From Acanthacorydalis orientalis (taxonomy: Eukaryota; Arthropoda; Insecta; Megaloptera; Corydalidae), in NCBI GenBank assembly GCA_034766995.1, contig CM068317.1, positions 21,785,612 to 21,849,611 on the forward strand: a stretch of 64,000 nucleotides of DNA, in the 5' to 3' direction. Of the stretch, positions 1-15,000 are shown piece after piece (positions within the stretch are counted from its first letter, which is position 1; each line of letters starts with the position of its first letter). The notes under the pieces were generated by a model. It saw only the letters and a program-made list of their open reading frames with translations. It made no database searches and was not told the DNA's origin. The position numbers and the translations under genes were made by a program.

Positions 1-3000
1 GGTTAACCCAAGTGATTTTTAGACAATGTCCAAAAATCGTCGGTTATTCCAAGTGATTTTTAGACAATGTCCAAAAATTGTCGGTTAACCCAAGTGATTT
101 TTAGACAATGTCCAAAAATCGTCGTTTAACCTATGTGATTATTAGACAATGTGCAAAAATTGTCGGTTATTCAGAGTGATTTTTAGACAATGTCCAAAAA
201 TCGTCAGTTATTCCAAGTGATTTTTAGACAATGTCCAAAAATCGTCGGTTATTCCAAGTGATTTTTAGACAATGTCCAAAAATCGTCGGTTAACCTAAGT
301 GATTTTTAGACAATGTCCAAAAATTGTCGTATATTTCAAGTGATTTTTAGACAATGTCCAAAAATTGTCGGTTATTTCAAGTGATTTTTAGGCAATGTCC
401 AAAAATTGTGTCATTACAAGTGATTTTTACACAATGTCCAAAAATCGTCGATTAACCCAAGTGATTTTTAGACAATGTCCAAAAATTTTCGGTTATTCCG
501 AGTGATTTTTAGACAATGTCCAAAAATTGTCGGTTAACCCAAGTGATTTTTAGACAATGTCCAAAAATTGTCGGTATACCCAAGTGATTTTTAGACAATG
601 TCCAAAAATTGTCGGTTATTCCAAGTGATTTTTAGACAATGTCCAAAAATTGTCAGTCATTACAAGTGATTTTTAGACAATGTCCAAAAATCGTCGGTTA
701 ACCCAAGTGATTTTTAGACAATGTCCAAAAATTGTCGGTTATTCCAAGTGATTTTTAGACAATGTCCAAAAATTGTCAGTTATTCCAAGTGATTTTTAGA
801 CAATGTCCAAAAATCGTCGGTTAACCCAAGTGATTTTTAGACAATGTCCAAAAATCGTCAGTTATTCCAAGTGATTTTTAGACAATGTCCAAAAATCGTC
901 GGTTAACCTATGTGATTTTTAGACAATGTGCAAAAATTGTCGGTTATTCAGAGTGATTTTTAGACAATGTCCAAAAATCGTCAGTTATTCCAAGTGATTT
1001 TTAGACAATGTCCAAAAATCGTCGGTTAACCCAAGTGATTTTTAGACAATGTCCAAAAATTGTCGGTTATTCCAAGTGATTTTTAGACAATGTCCAAAAA
1101 TTGTCAGTCATTACAAGTGATTTTTAGACAATGTCCAAAAATCGTCGGTTAACCAAAGTGATTTTTAGACAATGTCCAAAAATTGTCGGTTATTCCAAGT
1201 GATTTTTAGACAATGTCCAAAAATTGTCAGTTATTCCAAGTGATTTTTAGACAATGTCCAAAAATCGTCGGTTAACCCAAGTGATTTTTAGACAATGTCC
1301 AAAAATTGTCGGTTAACCCAAGTGATTTTTAGACAATGTCCAAATATTGTCGGTTATTCAAAGTGATTATTAGACAATGTCCAAAAATTGTCAGTTATTC
1401 CAAGTGATTTTTAGACAATGTCCAAAAATTGTCAATTATTCCAAGTGATTTTTAGACAATGTCCAAAAGTTGTCGGTTAACCCAAGTGGTTTTTAGACAA
1501 TGTCCAAAAATTGTCGGTTATTCCAAGTGATTTTAGACAATGTCCAAAAATTGTCGGTTAACCCAAGTGATTTTTAGACAATGTCCAAAAATTGTCGGTT
1601 GATCCGAGTGATTTTTAGACAATGTCCAAAAATCGTCAGTTATTCCAAGTGATTTTTAGACAATGTCCAAAAATCGTCGGTTATTCCAAGTGATTTTTAG
1701 ACAATGTGCAAAAATTGTCGGTTAACCCAAGTGATTTTTAGACAATGTCCAAAAATTGTCGATTATTCCAAGTGATTTTTAGACAATGTCCAAAAATCGT
1801 CGGTTAACCCAAGTGATTTTTAGACAATGTCCAAAAATTGTCGGTTAACCCAAGTGATTTTTAGACAATGTCCAAAAATTGTCGGTTAACCCAAGTGATT
1901 TTTAGACAATGTCCAAAAATTGTCGGTTAACCCAAGTGATTTTTAGACAATGTCCAAAAATTGTCGGTTGATCCGAGTGATTTTTAGACAATGTCCAAAA
2001 ATCGTCGGTTAACCCAAGTGATTTTTAGACAATGTCCAAAAATCGTCGGTTATTCCAAGTGATTTTTAGACAATGTCCAAAAATCGTCGGTTAACCCAAT
2101 TGATTTTTAGACAATGTCCAAAAATTGTCGGTTTTTCCAAGTGATTTTTAGACAATGTCCAAAAATTGTCGGATATTCCGAGTGATTTTTAGACAATGTC
2201 CAAAAATTGTCAGTCATTACAAGTGATTTTTACACAATGTCCAAAAATCGTCGATTAACCCAAGTGATTTTTAGACAATGCCTAAAAATTGTCGGTTATT
2301 CCAAGTGAATTTTAGACAATGTCCAAAAATTGTCAGTCATTACAAGTGATTTTTACACAATGTCCAAATATCGTCGATTAACCCAAGTGATTTTTAGACA
2401 ATGTCCAAAAATTGTCGGTTATTCCGAGCGATTTTTAGACAATGTCCAAAAATTGTCGGTTAAACCAAGTAATTTTTAGACAATGTCCAAAAATTGTCGG
2501 TTATTCCAAGTGATTTTTAGACAATGTCCAAAAATTGTCAGTCATTACAAGTGATTTTTACACAATGTCCAAAAATTGTCGGTTAACCCAAGTGATTTTT
2601 AGACAATGTCCAAAAATTGTCGGTTAACCCAAGTGATTTTTAGACAATGTCCAAAAATTGTCGGTTATTCCGAGTGATTTTTAGATGTCCAAAAATCGTC
2701 GGTTAACTCAAGTGATTTTTAGACAATGTCCAAAAATCGTCAGTTATTCCAAGTGATTTTTAGACAATGTCCAAAAATCGTCGGTTAACCCAAGTGATTT
2801 TTAGACAATGTCCAAAAATTGTCGGTTATTCCGAGTGATTTTTAGACAATGTCCAAAAATTGTCAGTCATTACAAGTGATTTTTACACAATGTCCAAAAA
2901 TCGTCGATTAACCCAAGTGATTTTTAGACAATGCCTAAAAATTGTCGGTTATTCCAAGTGAATTTTAGACAATGTCCAAAAATTGTCAGTCATTACAAGT

Positions 3001-6000
3001 GATTTTTACACAATGTCCAAAAATCGTCGATTAACCCAAGTGATTTTTAGACAATGTCCAAAAATTGTCGGTTATTCCAAGTGATTTTTAGACAATGTCC
3101 AAAATTTGTCAGTCATTACAAGTGATTTTTACACAATGTCCAAAAATCGTCAATTAACCCAAGTGATTTTTAGACAATGTCCAAAAATTGTCGGTTATTC
3201 CGAGTGATTTTTAGACAATGTCCAAAAATTGTCGGTTAAACCAAGTAATTTTTAGACAATGTCCAAAAATTGTCGGTTATTCCAAGTGATTTTTAGACAA
3301 TGTCCAAAAATTGTCAGTCATTACAAGTGATTTTTACACAATGTCCAAAAATCGTCGATTAACCCAAGTGATTTTTAGACAATGTCCAAAAATTGTCGGT
3401 TATTCCGAGTAATTTTTAGATAATGTCCAAAAATTGTCGGTTAACCCAAGTAATTTTTAGACAATGTCCAAAAATTGTCGGTAAACCCAAGTGATTTTTA
3501 GACAATGTCCAAAAATTGTCGGTTATTCAGAGTGATTTTTAGACAATGTCCAAAAATCGTCAGTTATTCCAAGTGATTTTTAGACAATGTCCAAAAATTG
3601 TCTGTTATTCCAAGTGATTTTGAGTCAATGTCCAAAAATCGTCGGTTAACCCAAGTGATTTTTAGACAATGTCCAAAAATTGTCGGTTAACCCAAGTGAT
3701 TTTTAGACAATGTCCAAAAATTGTCGGTTATTCCAAGTGATTTTTAGACAATGTCCAAAAATTGTCAGTCATTACAAGTGATTTTTACACAATGTCCAAA
3801 AATCGTCGATTAACCCAAGTGATTTTTAGACAATGTCCAAAAATTGTCGGTTATTCCGAGTGATTTTTAGATAATGTCCAAAAATTGTCGGTTAACCCAA
3901 GTAATTTTTAGACAATGTCCAAAAATTGTCGGTAAATCCAAGTGATTTTTAGGCAATTTCCAATAATTGTCGGTTATTCCGAGTGATTTTTAGATAATGT
4001 CCAAAAATTGTCGGTTAACCCAAGTAATTTTTAGACAATGTCCAAAAATCGTCGGTTAACCCAAGTGATTTTTAGTCAATGTCCAAAAATTGTCGGTTAT
4101 TCCGAGTGATTTTTAGACAATGTCCAAAAATCGTCAGTTATTCCAAGTGATTTTGAGACAATGTCCAAAAATCGTCGGTTAACCCAAGTGATTTTTAGAC
4201 AATGTCCAAAAATTGTCTGTTATTTCAAGTGATTTTTAGACAATGTCCAAAAATTGTCAGTTATTACAAGTGATTTTTAGACAATGTCCAAAAATCGTTG
4301 GTTATTCCGAGTGAGTTAGGTCGTTAATCGTCGGTTACTCCGAGAGGTTAACCGACAATTTTTGCACATTGTCTAAAAATCACTTAGGTTAACCGACGAA
4401 TTTTGGACATTGTCTAAAAATCACTCGGAATAACCGACAATTTTTGGACATTGTCAAAAAATCACTCGGAATAACCGACAATTTTTGGACATTGTCTAAA
4501 AATCACTCGGAATAACCGACAATTTTTGGACATTGTCTAAAAATCACTTGGAATAACTAACGATTTTTGGACTATGTCCAAAAATCACTCGGAATAACTG
4601 ACGATTTCTGGACATTGTCTAAAAATCACTCGGCTTGATCAATGATTTATGGACATTGTCTAAAATTCACTCGGTTTGATCGACGATTTTTGGACATTGT
4701 CTAAAATTTACTCGGCTTGATTGATGATTTTTGGACATTGTCTAAAAATCACTTGGGTTAACCGACGATTTTCAGACATTGTCTCAAAATCACTTGGAAT
4801 AACCGACAATTTTTGGACATTGTCTAAAAATCTCTTGGGTAAACCGACAATTTTTGGACATTGTCTAAAAATCACTCTGAATAACCGACAATTTTTGCAC
4901 ATTGTCTAAAAATCACTTAGGTTAACCGACGATTTTTGGACATTGTCTAAAAATCACTTGGAATAACTGGCGATTTTTGGACATTGTCTAAACATCACTT
5001 TGGTAACCGACAATTTTTGGACAGTGTCTAAAAATCACTCGGAATAACCGACAATTTTTGGACATTGTCTAAAAATCACTCGGAATAACCGACAATTTTT
5101 GGACATTGTCTAAAAATCACTTGGAATAACTGGCGATTTTTGGACATTGTCTAAACATCACTTGGGTTAACCGACGATTTTTGGACATTGTCTAAAAATC
5201 ACTTGGAATTACCGACGATTTTTGGACATTGTCTAAATTTCACTTCGCTCGACCGACGATTTTTGGACATTGTCTAAAATTCACTCGGCTAGATCGATGA
5301 TTTTTGGACATTGTCTAAAATTTACTCGGCTTGATCGACGATTTTTGGACATTGTCTAAAATTCACTCGGATTTGTCGACGATATTTGGACATTGTTTAA
5401 ATTTCACTCGGCTTGATCGATAATTTTTGGACATTGTCTAAAATTCACTCGGCTAGATCGATGATTTTTGGACATTCTCTAAAATTCACTCGTCTTGATC
5501 GACGATTTTTGGACATTGTCTAAAATTCACTCGGCGTGATCGACTATTTTTGGACATTGTCTAAAATTTACTCGGCTTGATCGACGATTTTTGGACATTG
5601 TCTAAAATTCACTCGGCTTGTGCGATGATTTTTGGACATTGTCTAAAATTTACTCGTCTTGATCGTTGATTTTTGGACATTGTCTAAAATTCACTCAGCT
5701 TGATCGACGATTTTTGGACATTGTCTAAAATTCACTCGGCTATATCGATGATTTTTGGACATTGTCTAAAATTTACTCGGCTTGATCGACGATTTTTGGA
5801 CATTGTCTAAAATTCACTCGGATTTGTCGACGATTTTTGGACATTGTTTAAATTTCACTCGGCTTGATCGATAATTTTTGGACATTGTCTAGCATTCACT
5901 CTGCTTGATCGACGATTTTTGGACATTCTCTAAAATTCGCTCGTCTTGATCGACGATTTTTGGACATTGTCTGAAATTCACTCGGTTTGATCGACGTTTT

Positions 6001-9000
6001 TTGGACATTGTCTAAAGTTCACTCGGATTGATCGATAATTTTTGGACATTGTCTAAAATTCACTCGGCTTGATCGACGATTTTTGGACGTTGTCTAAAAT
6101 TCACTCGGTTTTTATCGACGATTTTTGGACATTGTCTAAAATTCACTCGGCTTGATCGACAATTTTTGGACATTGTCCAAATTTCACTCGGCTTGATCGA
6201 CGATTTTTGGACATAGTCTAAAATTCACTCAGCTTGATCGACGATTTTTGGTCATTGTCTAAAATTCACTCGGCTATATCGATGATTTTTGGACATTGTC
6301 TAAAATTTACTCGGCTTGATCGACGATTTTTGGACATTGTCTAAAATTCACTCGGATTTGTCGACGATTTTTGGACATTGTTTAAATTTCACTCGGCTTG
6401 ATCGATAATTTTTGGACATTGTCTAACATTCACTCTGCTTGATCGACGATTTTTGGACATTCTCTAAAATTCACTCGTCTTGATCGACGATTTTTGGACA
6501 TTGTGTGAAATTCACTTGGTTTGATCGACGTTTTTTGGACATTGTCTAAAATTTACTCGGCTTGATCGATGATTTTTGGACATTGTCTAAAATTCTCTCG
6601 GCTTGATCGACGATTTTTGGACATTGTCTAAAGTTCACTCGGATTGATCGATATTTTTTGGACATTGTCTAAAATTCACTCGGCTTGATCGACGATTTTT
6701 GGACATTGTCTAAAAATCACTCGGAATAACCGACAATTTTTGGACATTGTCTAAAAATCTCTTGGGTAAACCGACAATTTTTGGACATTGTCTAAAAATC
6801 ACTCTGAATAACCGACAATTTTTGCACATTGTCTAAAAATCACTTAGGTTAACCGACGATTTTTGGACATTGTCTAAAAATCACTTGGAATAACTGGCGA
6901 TTTTTGGACATTGTCTAAACATCACTTTGGTAACCGACAATTTTTGGACAGTGTCTAAAAATCACTCGGAATAACCGACAATTTTTGGACATTGTCTAAA
7001 AATCACTCGGAATAACCGACAATTTTTGGACATTGTCAAAAATCACTTGGGTTAACTGAGAATTTTTTGACATTGTCTAAAAATCACTTGGAATAACCGA
7101 CGATTTTTGGACATTGTCTAAAAATCACTTGGAATAATTGACGATTTTTGGACATTGTCTAAATATCACTCTGAATAACCGACAATTTTTGGACATTGTC
7201 TAAAAACCACTTGGGTTTACCGACAATTTTTGGACATTGTCTAAAAATTACTTGGGTTAACTGACAATTTTTGGACATTATCTAAAAATCACTCTGAATA
7301 ACCGACAATTTTTGGACATTGTCTAAAAATCACTTGGGTTAATCGACGATTTTTGGACATTGTGTAAAAATCACTTGTAATGACTGACAATTTTTGGACA
7401 TTGTCTAAAAATCACTTGGAATAACCGACAATTTTTGGACATTGTCTAAAAATCACTCGGAATAACCGACAATTTTTGGACATTGTCTAAAAATCACTTG
7501 GGTTAATTGACGATTTTTGGACATTGTGTAAAAATCACTTGTAATGACTGACAATTTTTGGACATTGTCTAAAAATCACTTGGAATAACCGACAATTTTT
7601 GGACATTGTCTAAAAATCACTTGGGTTAATCGACGATTTTTGGACATTGTGTAAAAATCACTTGTAATGACTGACAATTTTTGGACATTGTCTAAAAATC
7701 ACTCGGAATAACCGACAATTTTTGGACATTGCCTAAAAATCACTTGGGTTAACCGACGATTTTTGGACATTGTCTAAAAATCACTTGGAATAACTGACGA
7801 TTTTTGGACATTGTCTAAAAATCACTTGAGTTAACCGACGATTTTTGGACTTTATCTAAAAATCACTCGGAATAACCGACAATTTTTGGACATTGTCTAA
7901 AAATCACTTGGGTTAACCGACAATTTTTGGACATTGTCTAAAAATCACTTGGGTTAACCGACAATTTTTGGACATTGTGTAAAAAACACTTGTAATGACT
8001 GACAATTTTTGGGCATTGTCTAAAAATCACTTGGAATAACCGACAATTTTTGGACATTGTCTAAAAAGTACTTGGTTTAACCGACAATTTTTGGACATTG
8101 TCTAAAAATCGCTCGGAATAACCGACAATTTTTGGACATTGTCTAAAAATCACTTGGGTTAATCGACGTATTTTGGACATTGTGTAAAAATCACTTGTAA
8201 TGACTGACAATTTTTGGACATTGTCTAAAATTCACTTGGAATAACCGACAATTTTTGGACATTGTCTAAAAATCACTCGGAATAACCGACAATTTTTGGA
8301 CATTGTCTAAAAATCACTTGGGTTAACCGACAATTTTTGGACATTGTCTAAAAATCACTTGGGTTAACCGACAATTTTTGGACATTGTCTAAAAATCACT
8401 TGGAATAACTGACGATTTTTGGACATTGTCAAAAAATCACTTGGAATAACTGACGATTTTTGGACATTGTCTAAAAATCACTTGAAATAACAGACAATTT
8501 TTGGACATTGTCTAAAAATCACTTAGGTTAACCGACGATTTTTGGACATTGACTCAAAATCACTTGGAATAACCGACGATTTTTGGACATTGTCTAAAAA
8601 TCACTTGGAATAACTGACGATTTTTGGACATTGTCTAAAAATCACTCTGAATAACCGATAATTTTTGGACATTGTCTAAAAATCACTTGGGTTTACCGAT
8701 AATTTTTGGACATTGTCTAAAAATTACTTGGGTTTACCGACAATTTTTGGACATTATCTAAAAATCACTCGGAATAACCGACAATTTTTGGACATTGTCT
8801 AAAAATCACTTGGGTTAATCGACGATTTTTGGACATTGTGTAAAAATCACTTGTAATGACTGACAATTTTTGGACATTGTCTAAAAATCACTTGGAATAA
8901 CCGACAATTGTTGGACATTGTCTAAAAATTACTTGGTTTAACCGACAATTTTTGGACATTGTCTAAAAATCACTCGGAATAACCGACAATTTTTGGACAT

Positions 9001-12000
9001 TGTCTAAAAATCACTTGGGTTAATCGACGATTTTTGGACATTGTGTAAAAATCACTTGTAATGACTGACAATTTTTGGACATTGTCTAAAATTCACTTGG
9101 AATAACCGACAATTTTTAGGCATTGTCAAAAATCACTTGGGTTAATCGACGATTTTTGGACATTGTGTAAAAATCACTTGTAATGACTGACAATTTTTGG
9201 ACATTGTCTAAAATTCACTTGGAATAACCGACAATTTTTAGGCATTGTCTAAAAATCACTTGGGTTAATCGACGATTTTTGGACATTGTGTAAAAATCAC
9301 TTGTAATGACTGACAATTTTTGGACATTGTCTAAAAATCACTCGGAATAACCGACAATTTTTGGACATTGTCTAAAAATCACTTGGAATAACTGACGATT
9401 TTTGGACATTGTCAAAAAATCACTTGGAATAACTGACGATTTTTGGACATTGTCTAAAAATCACTCTGAATAACCGACAATTTTTGCACACTGTCTAAAA
9501 ATCACTTAGGTTAACCGACGATTATTGGACATTGTCTAAAAATCACTCGGAATAACCGATAATTTTTGGACATTGTCTAAAAATTACTTGGGTTAACCGA
9601 CAATTTTTGGACATTATCTAAAAATCACTCGGAATAACCGACAATTTTTGGACATTGTCTAAAAATCACTTGGGTTAATCGACGATTTTTGGACATTGTG
9701 TAAAAATCACTTGTAATGACTGACAATTTTTGGACATTGCCTAAAAATCACTTGAAATAACCGACAATTTTTGGACATTGTCTAAAAATCACTTGAAATA
9801 ACCGACAATTTTTGGACATTGTCTAAAAATCACTTAGGTTAACCGACGATTTTTGGACATTGACTCAAAATCACTTGGAATAACCGACGATTTTTGGACA
9901 TTGTCTAAAAATCACTTGGAATAACTAACGATTTTTGGACATTGTCTAAAAATCACTCTGAATAACCGACAATTTTTGGACATTGTCTAAAAATCACTTG
10001 GGTTTACCGACAATTTTTGGACATTGTCTAAAAATTACTTGGGTTAACCGACAATTTTTGGACATTATCTAAAAATCACTCGGAATAACCGACAATTTTT
10101 GGACATTGTCTAAAAATCACTTGGGTTAATCGACGATTTTTGGACATTGTGTAAAAATCACTTGTAATGACTGACAATTTTTGGACATTGTCTAAAAATC
10201 ACTTGGAATAACCGACAATTTTTGGACATTGTCTAAAAATTACTTGGTTTAACCGACAATTTTTGGACATTGTCTAAAAATCACTTGGGTTAATTGACGA
10301 TTTTTGGACATTGTGTAAAAATCACTTGTAATGACTGACAATTTTTGGACATTGTCTAAAAATCACTTGGAATAACCGACAATTTTTGGACATTGTCTAA
10401 AAATCACTTGGGTTAATCGACGATTTTTGGACATTGTGTAAAAATCACTTGTAATGACTGACAATTTTTGGACATTGTCTAAAATTCACTTGGAATAACC
10501 GACAATTTTTAGGCATTGTCTAAAAATCACTTGGGTTAATCGACGATTTTTGGACATTGTGTAAAAATCACTTGTAATGACTGACAATTTTTGGACATTG
10601 TCTAAAAATCACTCGGAATAACCGACAATTTTTGGACATTGTCTAAAAATCACTTGGAATAACTGACGATTTTTGGACATTGTCAAAAAATCACTTGGAA
10701 TAACTGACGATTTTTGGACATTGTCTAAAAATCACTTGAAATAACCGACAATTTTTGGACATTGTCTAAAAATCACTTGGGTTAACCGACAATTTTTGGA
10801 CATTGTCTAAAAATCACTTAGGTTAACCGACGATTTTTGGACATTGACTCAAAATCACTTGGAATAACCGACGATTTTTGGACATTGTCTAAAAATCACT
10901 TGGAATAACTGACGATTTTTGGACATTGTCTAAAAATCACTCTGAATAACCGACAATTTTTGGACATTGTCTAAAAATCACTTGGGTTTACCGACAATTT
11001 TTGGACATTGTCTAAAAATTACATGGGTTAACCGACAATTTTTGGACATTATCTAAAAATCACTCGGAATAACCGACAATTTTTGGACATTGTCTAAAAA
11101 TCACTTGGGTTAATCGACGATTTTTGGACATTGTGTAAAAATCACTTGTAATGACTGACAATTTTTGGACATTGTCTAAAAATCACTTGGAATAACCGAC
11201 AATTTTCGGACATTGTCTAAAAATTACTTGGTTTAACCGACAATTTTTGGACATTGTCTAAAAATCACTCGAAATAACCGACAATTTTTGGACATTGTCT
11301 AAAAATCACTTGGGTTAATCGACGATTTTTGGACATTGTGTAAAAATCACTTGTAATGACTGACAATTTTTGGACATTGTCTAAAATTCACTTGGAATAA
11401 CCGACAATTTTTGGACATTGTCTAAAAATCACTTGGGTTAATCGACGATTTTTGGACATTGTGTAAAAATCACTTGTAATGATTGACAATTTTTGGACAT
11501 TGTCTAAAATTCACTTGGAATAACCGACAATTTTTAGGCATTGTCTAAAAATCACTTGGGTTAATCGACGATTTTTGGACATTGTCTAAAAATCACTTGG
11601 AATAACTGAATATTTTTGGACATTGTCTAAAAATCACTCTGAATAACCGACAATTTTTGCACACTGTCTAAAAATCACTTAGGTTAACCGACGATTATTG
11701 GACATTGTCAAAAATCACTCGGAATAACCGATAATTTTTGGACATTGTCTAAAAATCACTTGGGTTAACCGACGATTTTTGGACATTGTCTAAAAATCAC
11801 TTGGAATAACCGACAATTTTTGGACATTGTCTAAAAATCACTCGGAATAACCGACAATTTTTGGACATTGTCTAAAAATCACTTAGGTTAACCGACGAAT
11901 TTTGGACATTGTCTAAAAATCACTTGGAATAACCGACAATTTTTGGACATTGTCTAAAAATCACTTGGGTTTACCGACAATTTTTGGACATTGTCTAAAA

Positions 12001-15000
12001 ATTACTTGGGTTAACCGACAATTTTCGGACATTATCTAAAAATCACTCGGAATAACCGACAATTTTTGGACATTGTCTAAAAATCACTTGGGTTAATCGA
12101 CGATTTTTGGACATTGTGTAAAAATCACTTGTAATGACTGACAATTTTTGGACATTGTCTAAAAATCACTTGAAATAACCGACAATTTTTGGACATTGTC
12201 TAAAAATCACTTGGGTTAACCGACAATTTTTGGACATTGTCTAAAAATCACTTAGGTTAACCGAAGATTTTTGGACATTGACTCAAAATCAATTGGAATA
12301 ACCGACGATTTTTGGACATTGTCTAAAAATCACTTGGAATAACTGACGATTTTTGGACATTGTCTAAAAATCACTTGGATCAACCGACAATTTTTGGACA
12401 TTGTCTAAAAATCACTTGGGTTAACGGACAATTTTTGGACATTGTGTAAATATCACTTGGAATAACTGACGATTTTTGGACATTGTCTAAAAATCACTTG
12501 GAATAACCGATAATTTTTGGACATTGTCAAAAATCACTTGGGTTAACTGAGAATTTTTTGACATTGTCTAAAAATCACTTGGAATAACCGACGATTTTTG
12601 GACATTGTCTAAAAATCACTTGGAATAATTGACGATTTTTGGACATTGTCTAAATATCACTCTGAATAACCGACAATTTTTGGACATTGTCTAAAAATCA
12701 CTTGGATTTACCGACAATTTTTGGACATTATCTAAAAATCACTCGGAATAACCGACAATTTTTGGACATTGTCTAAAAATCACTTGGGTTAATCGACGAT
12801 TTTTGGACATTGTGTAAAAATCACTTGTAATGACTGACAATTTTTGGACATTGTCTAAAAATCACTTGGAATAACCGACAATTTTTGGACATTGTCTAAA
12901 AATTACTTGGTTTAACCGACAATTTTTGGACATTGTCTAAAAATCGCACGGAATAACCGACAATTTTTGGACATTGTCTAAAAATCACTTGGGTTAATCG
13001 ACGATTTTTGGACATTGTGTAAAAATCACTTGTAATGACTACAATTTTTGGACATTGTCTAAAATTCACTTGGAATAACCGACAATTTTTAGGCATTGTC
13101 TAAAAATCACTTGGGTTAATCGACGATTTTTGGACATTGTGTAAAAATCACTTGTAATGACTGACAATTTTTGGACATTGTCTAAAATTCACTTGGAATA
13201 ACCGACAATTTTTAGGCATTGTCTAAAAATCACTTGGGTTAATCGACGATTTTTGGGCATTGTCTAAAAATCACTTGGAATAACTGACGATTTTTGGACA
13301 TTGTCTAAAAATCACTCTGAATAACCGACAATTTTTGCACACTGTCTAAAAATCACTTAGGTTAACCGACGATTATTGGACATTGTCTAAAAATCACTCG
13401 GAATAACCGATAATTTTTGGACATTGTCTAAAAATCACTTGGGTTAACCGACGATTTTTGGACATTGTCTAAAAATCACTTGGAATAACCGACAATTTTT
13501 GGACATTGTCTAAAAATCACTCGGAATAACCGACAATTTTTGGACATTGTCTAAAAATCACTTGGAATAACCGACAATTTTTGGACATTGTCTAAAAATT
13601 ACTTGGGTTAACCGACAATTTTTGGACATTGTCTAAAAATCACTTGGGTTAAACGACGATTTTTGGACATTGTGTAAAAATCACTTGGGTTAACCAACGA
13701 TTTTTGTACATTGACTCAAAATCACTTGGAATAACCGACGATTTTTGGACATTGTCTAAAAATCACTTGGAATAACTGACGATTTGTGGACATTGTCTAA
13801 AATTCACTAGACTTGATCGACCATTTTTGGACATTGTCTAAAATTCACTCTGCTTGATCAACGATTTTTGGACATTCTCTAAAATTCACTCGGTTTGATC
13901 GACGATTTTTGGACGTTGTCTAAAATTCACTCGGCTTTTGTCGACGATTTTTGGACATTGTCCAAAATTCACTCGGCTTGATCGACGATTTTTGGACATT
14001 GTCTAAAATTTACTCGGCTTGATCGCCGGTTTTTGGACATTGTCTAAAATTCACTGTGCTTGATCGACGATTTTTGGACATTGTCTAAAATTCACTCGGC
14101 TTGATCAATGATTTTTGGACATTGTCTAAAATTCACTCGGTTTGATCGACGATTTTTGGTAATTGTCTAAAATTCACTCGGCTTGATCGATGATTTTTGG
14201 ACATTGTCTAAAATTCACTAGTCTTGATCGACGATTTTTGAACATTGTCTAAAATTCACTCGGCTTAATCGCCGGTTTTTGGACATTGTCTAAAATTTAC
14301 TGGGCTGATCGACCATTTTTGGACATTGTCTAAAATTCACTCGGCTTGATCAATGATTTTTGGACATTGTCTAAAATTCACTCGGCTTGATCGACGATTT
14401 TTGGACATTGTCCAAAATTCACTTGGATTGATCGACGATTTTTGGACATTGTCTAAAATTTACTCGGCTTGATCGACCATTTTTGGACATTGTCTAAAAT
14501 TCACTCGGTTTGATCGATGATTTTTGGACATTGTCTAAAATTCACTCGGCTTGATCGACGATTTTTGGACATTGTCCAAAATTCACTTGGATTGATCGAC
14601 GATTTTTGGACATTGTCTAAAATTTACTCGGCTTGATCGACCATTTTTGGACATTGTCTAAAATTCACTGGGCTTGATCGACCATTTTTGGACATTGTCT
14701 AAAATTCACTCGGCCTGATCAATGATTTATGGACATTGTCTAAAATTCACTCGGTTTGATCGACGATTTTTGGACATTGTCTAAAATTCATTCGGCTTGA
14801 TCGATGATTTTTGGACATTGTTTAAAATTCACTCGTCTTGATTGACGATTTTTGGACATTGTCTAAAATTCACTCGGCTTGATCAACGATTTTTGGACAT
14901 TGTCTAAAATTCATTCGGCTTGATCAACGATTTTTGGACATTGAAAAAAAATTCACTGGGCTTGATCGACGATTTTTGGACATTGTCTAAAATTCACTCG

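Noticed and set aside
4708..4909. ORFs on both strands inside the 41-bp satellite (also at 12896-13096 and 17549-17737)
   Set aside because: Their translations are repetitive (FRQCPKI..., FGHCLK...) and follow the monomer period; chance absence of stops.
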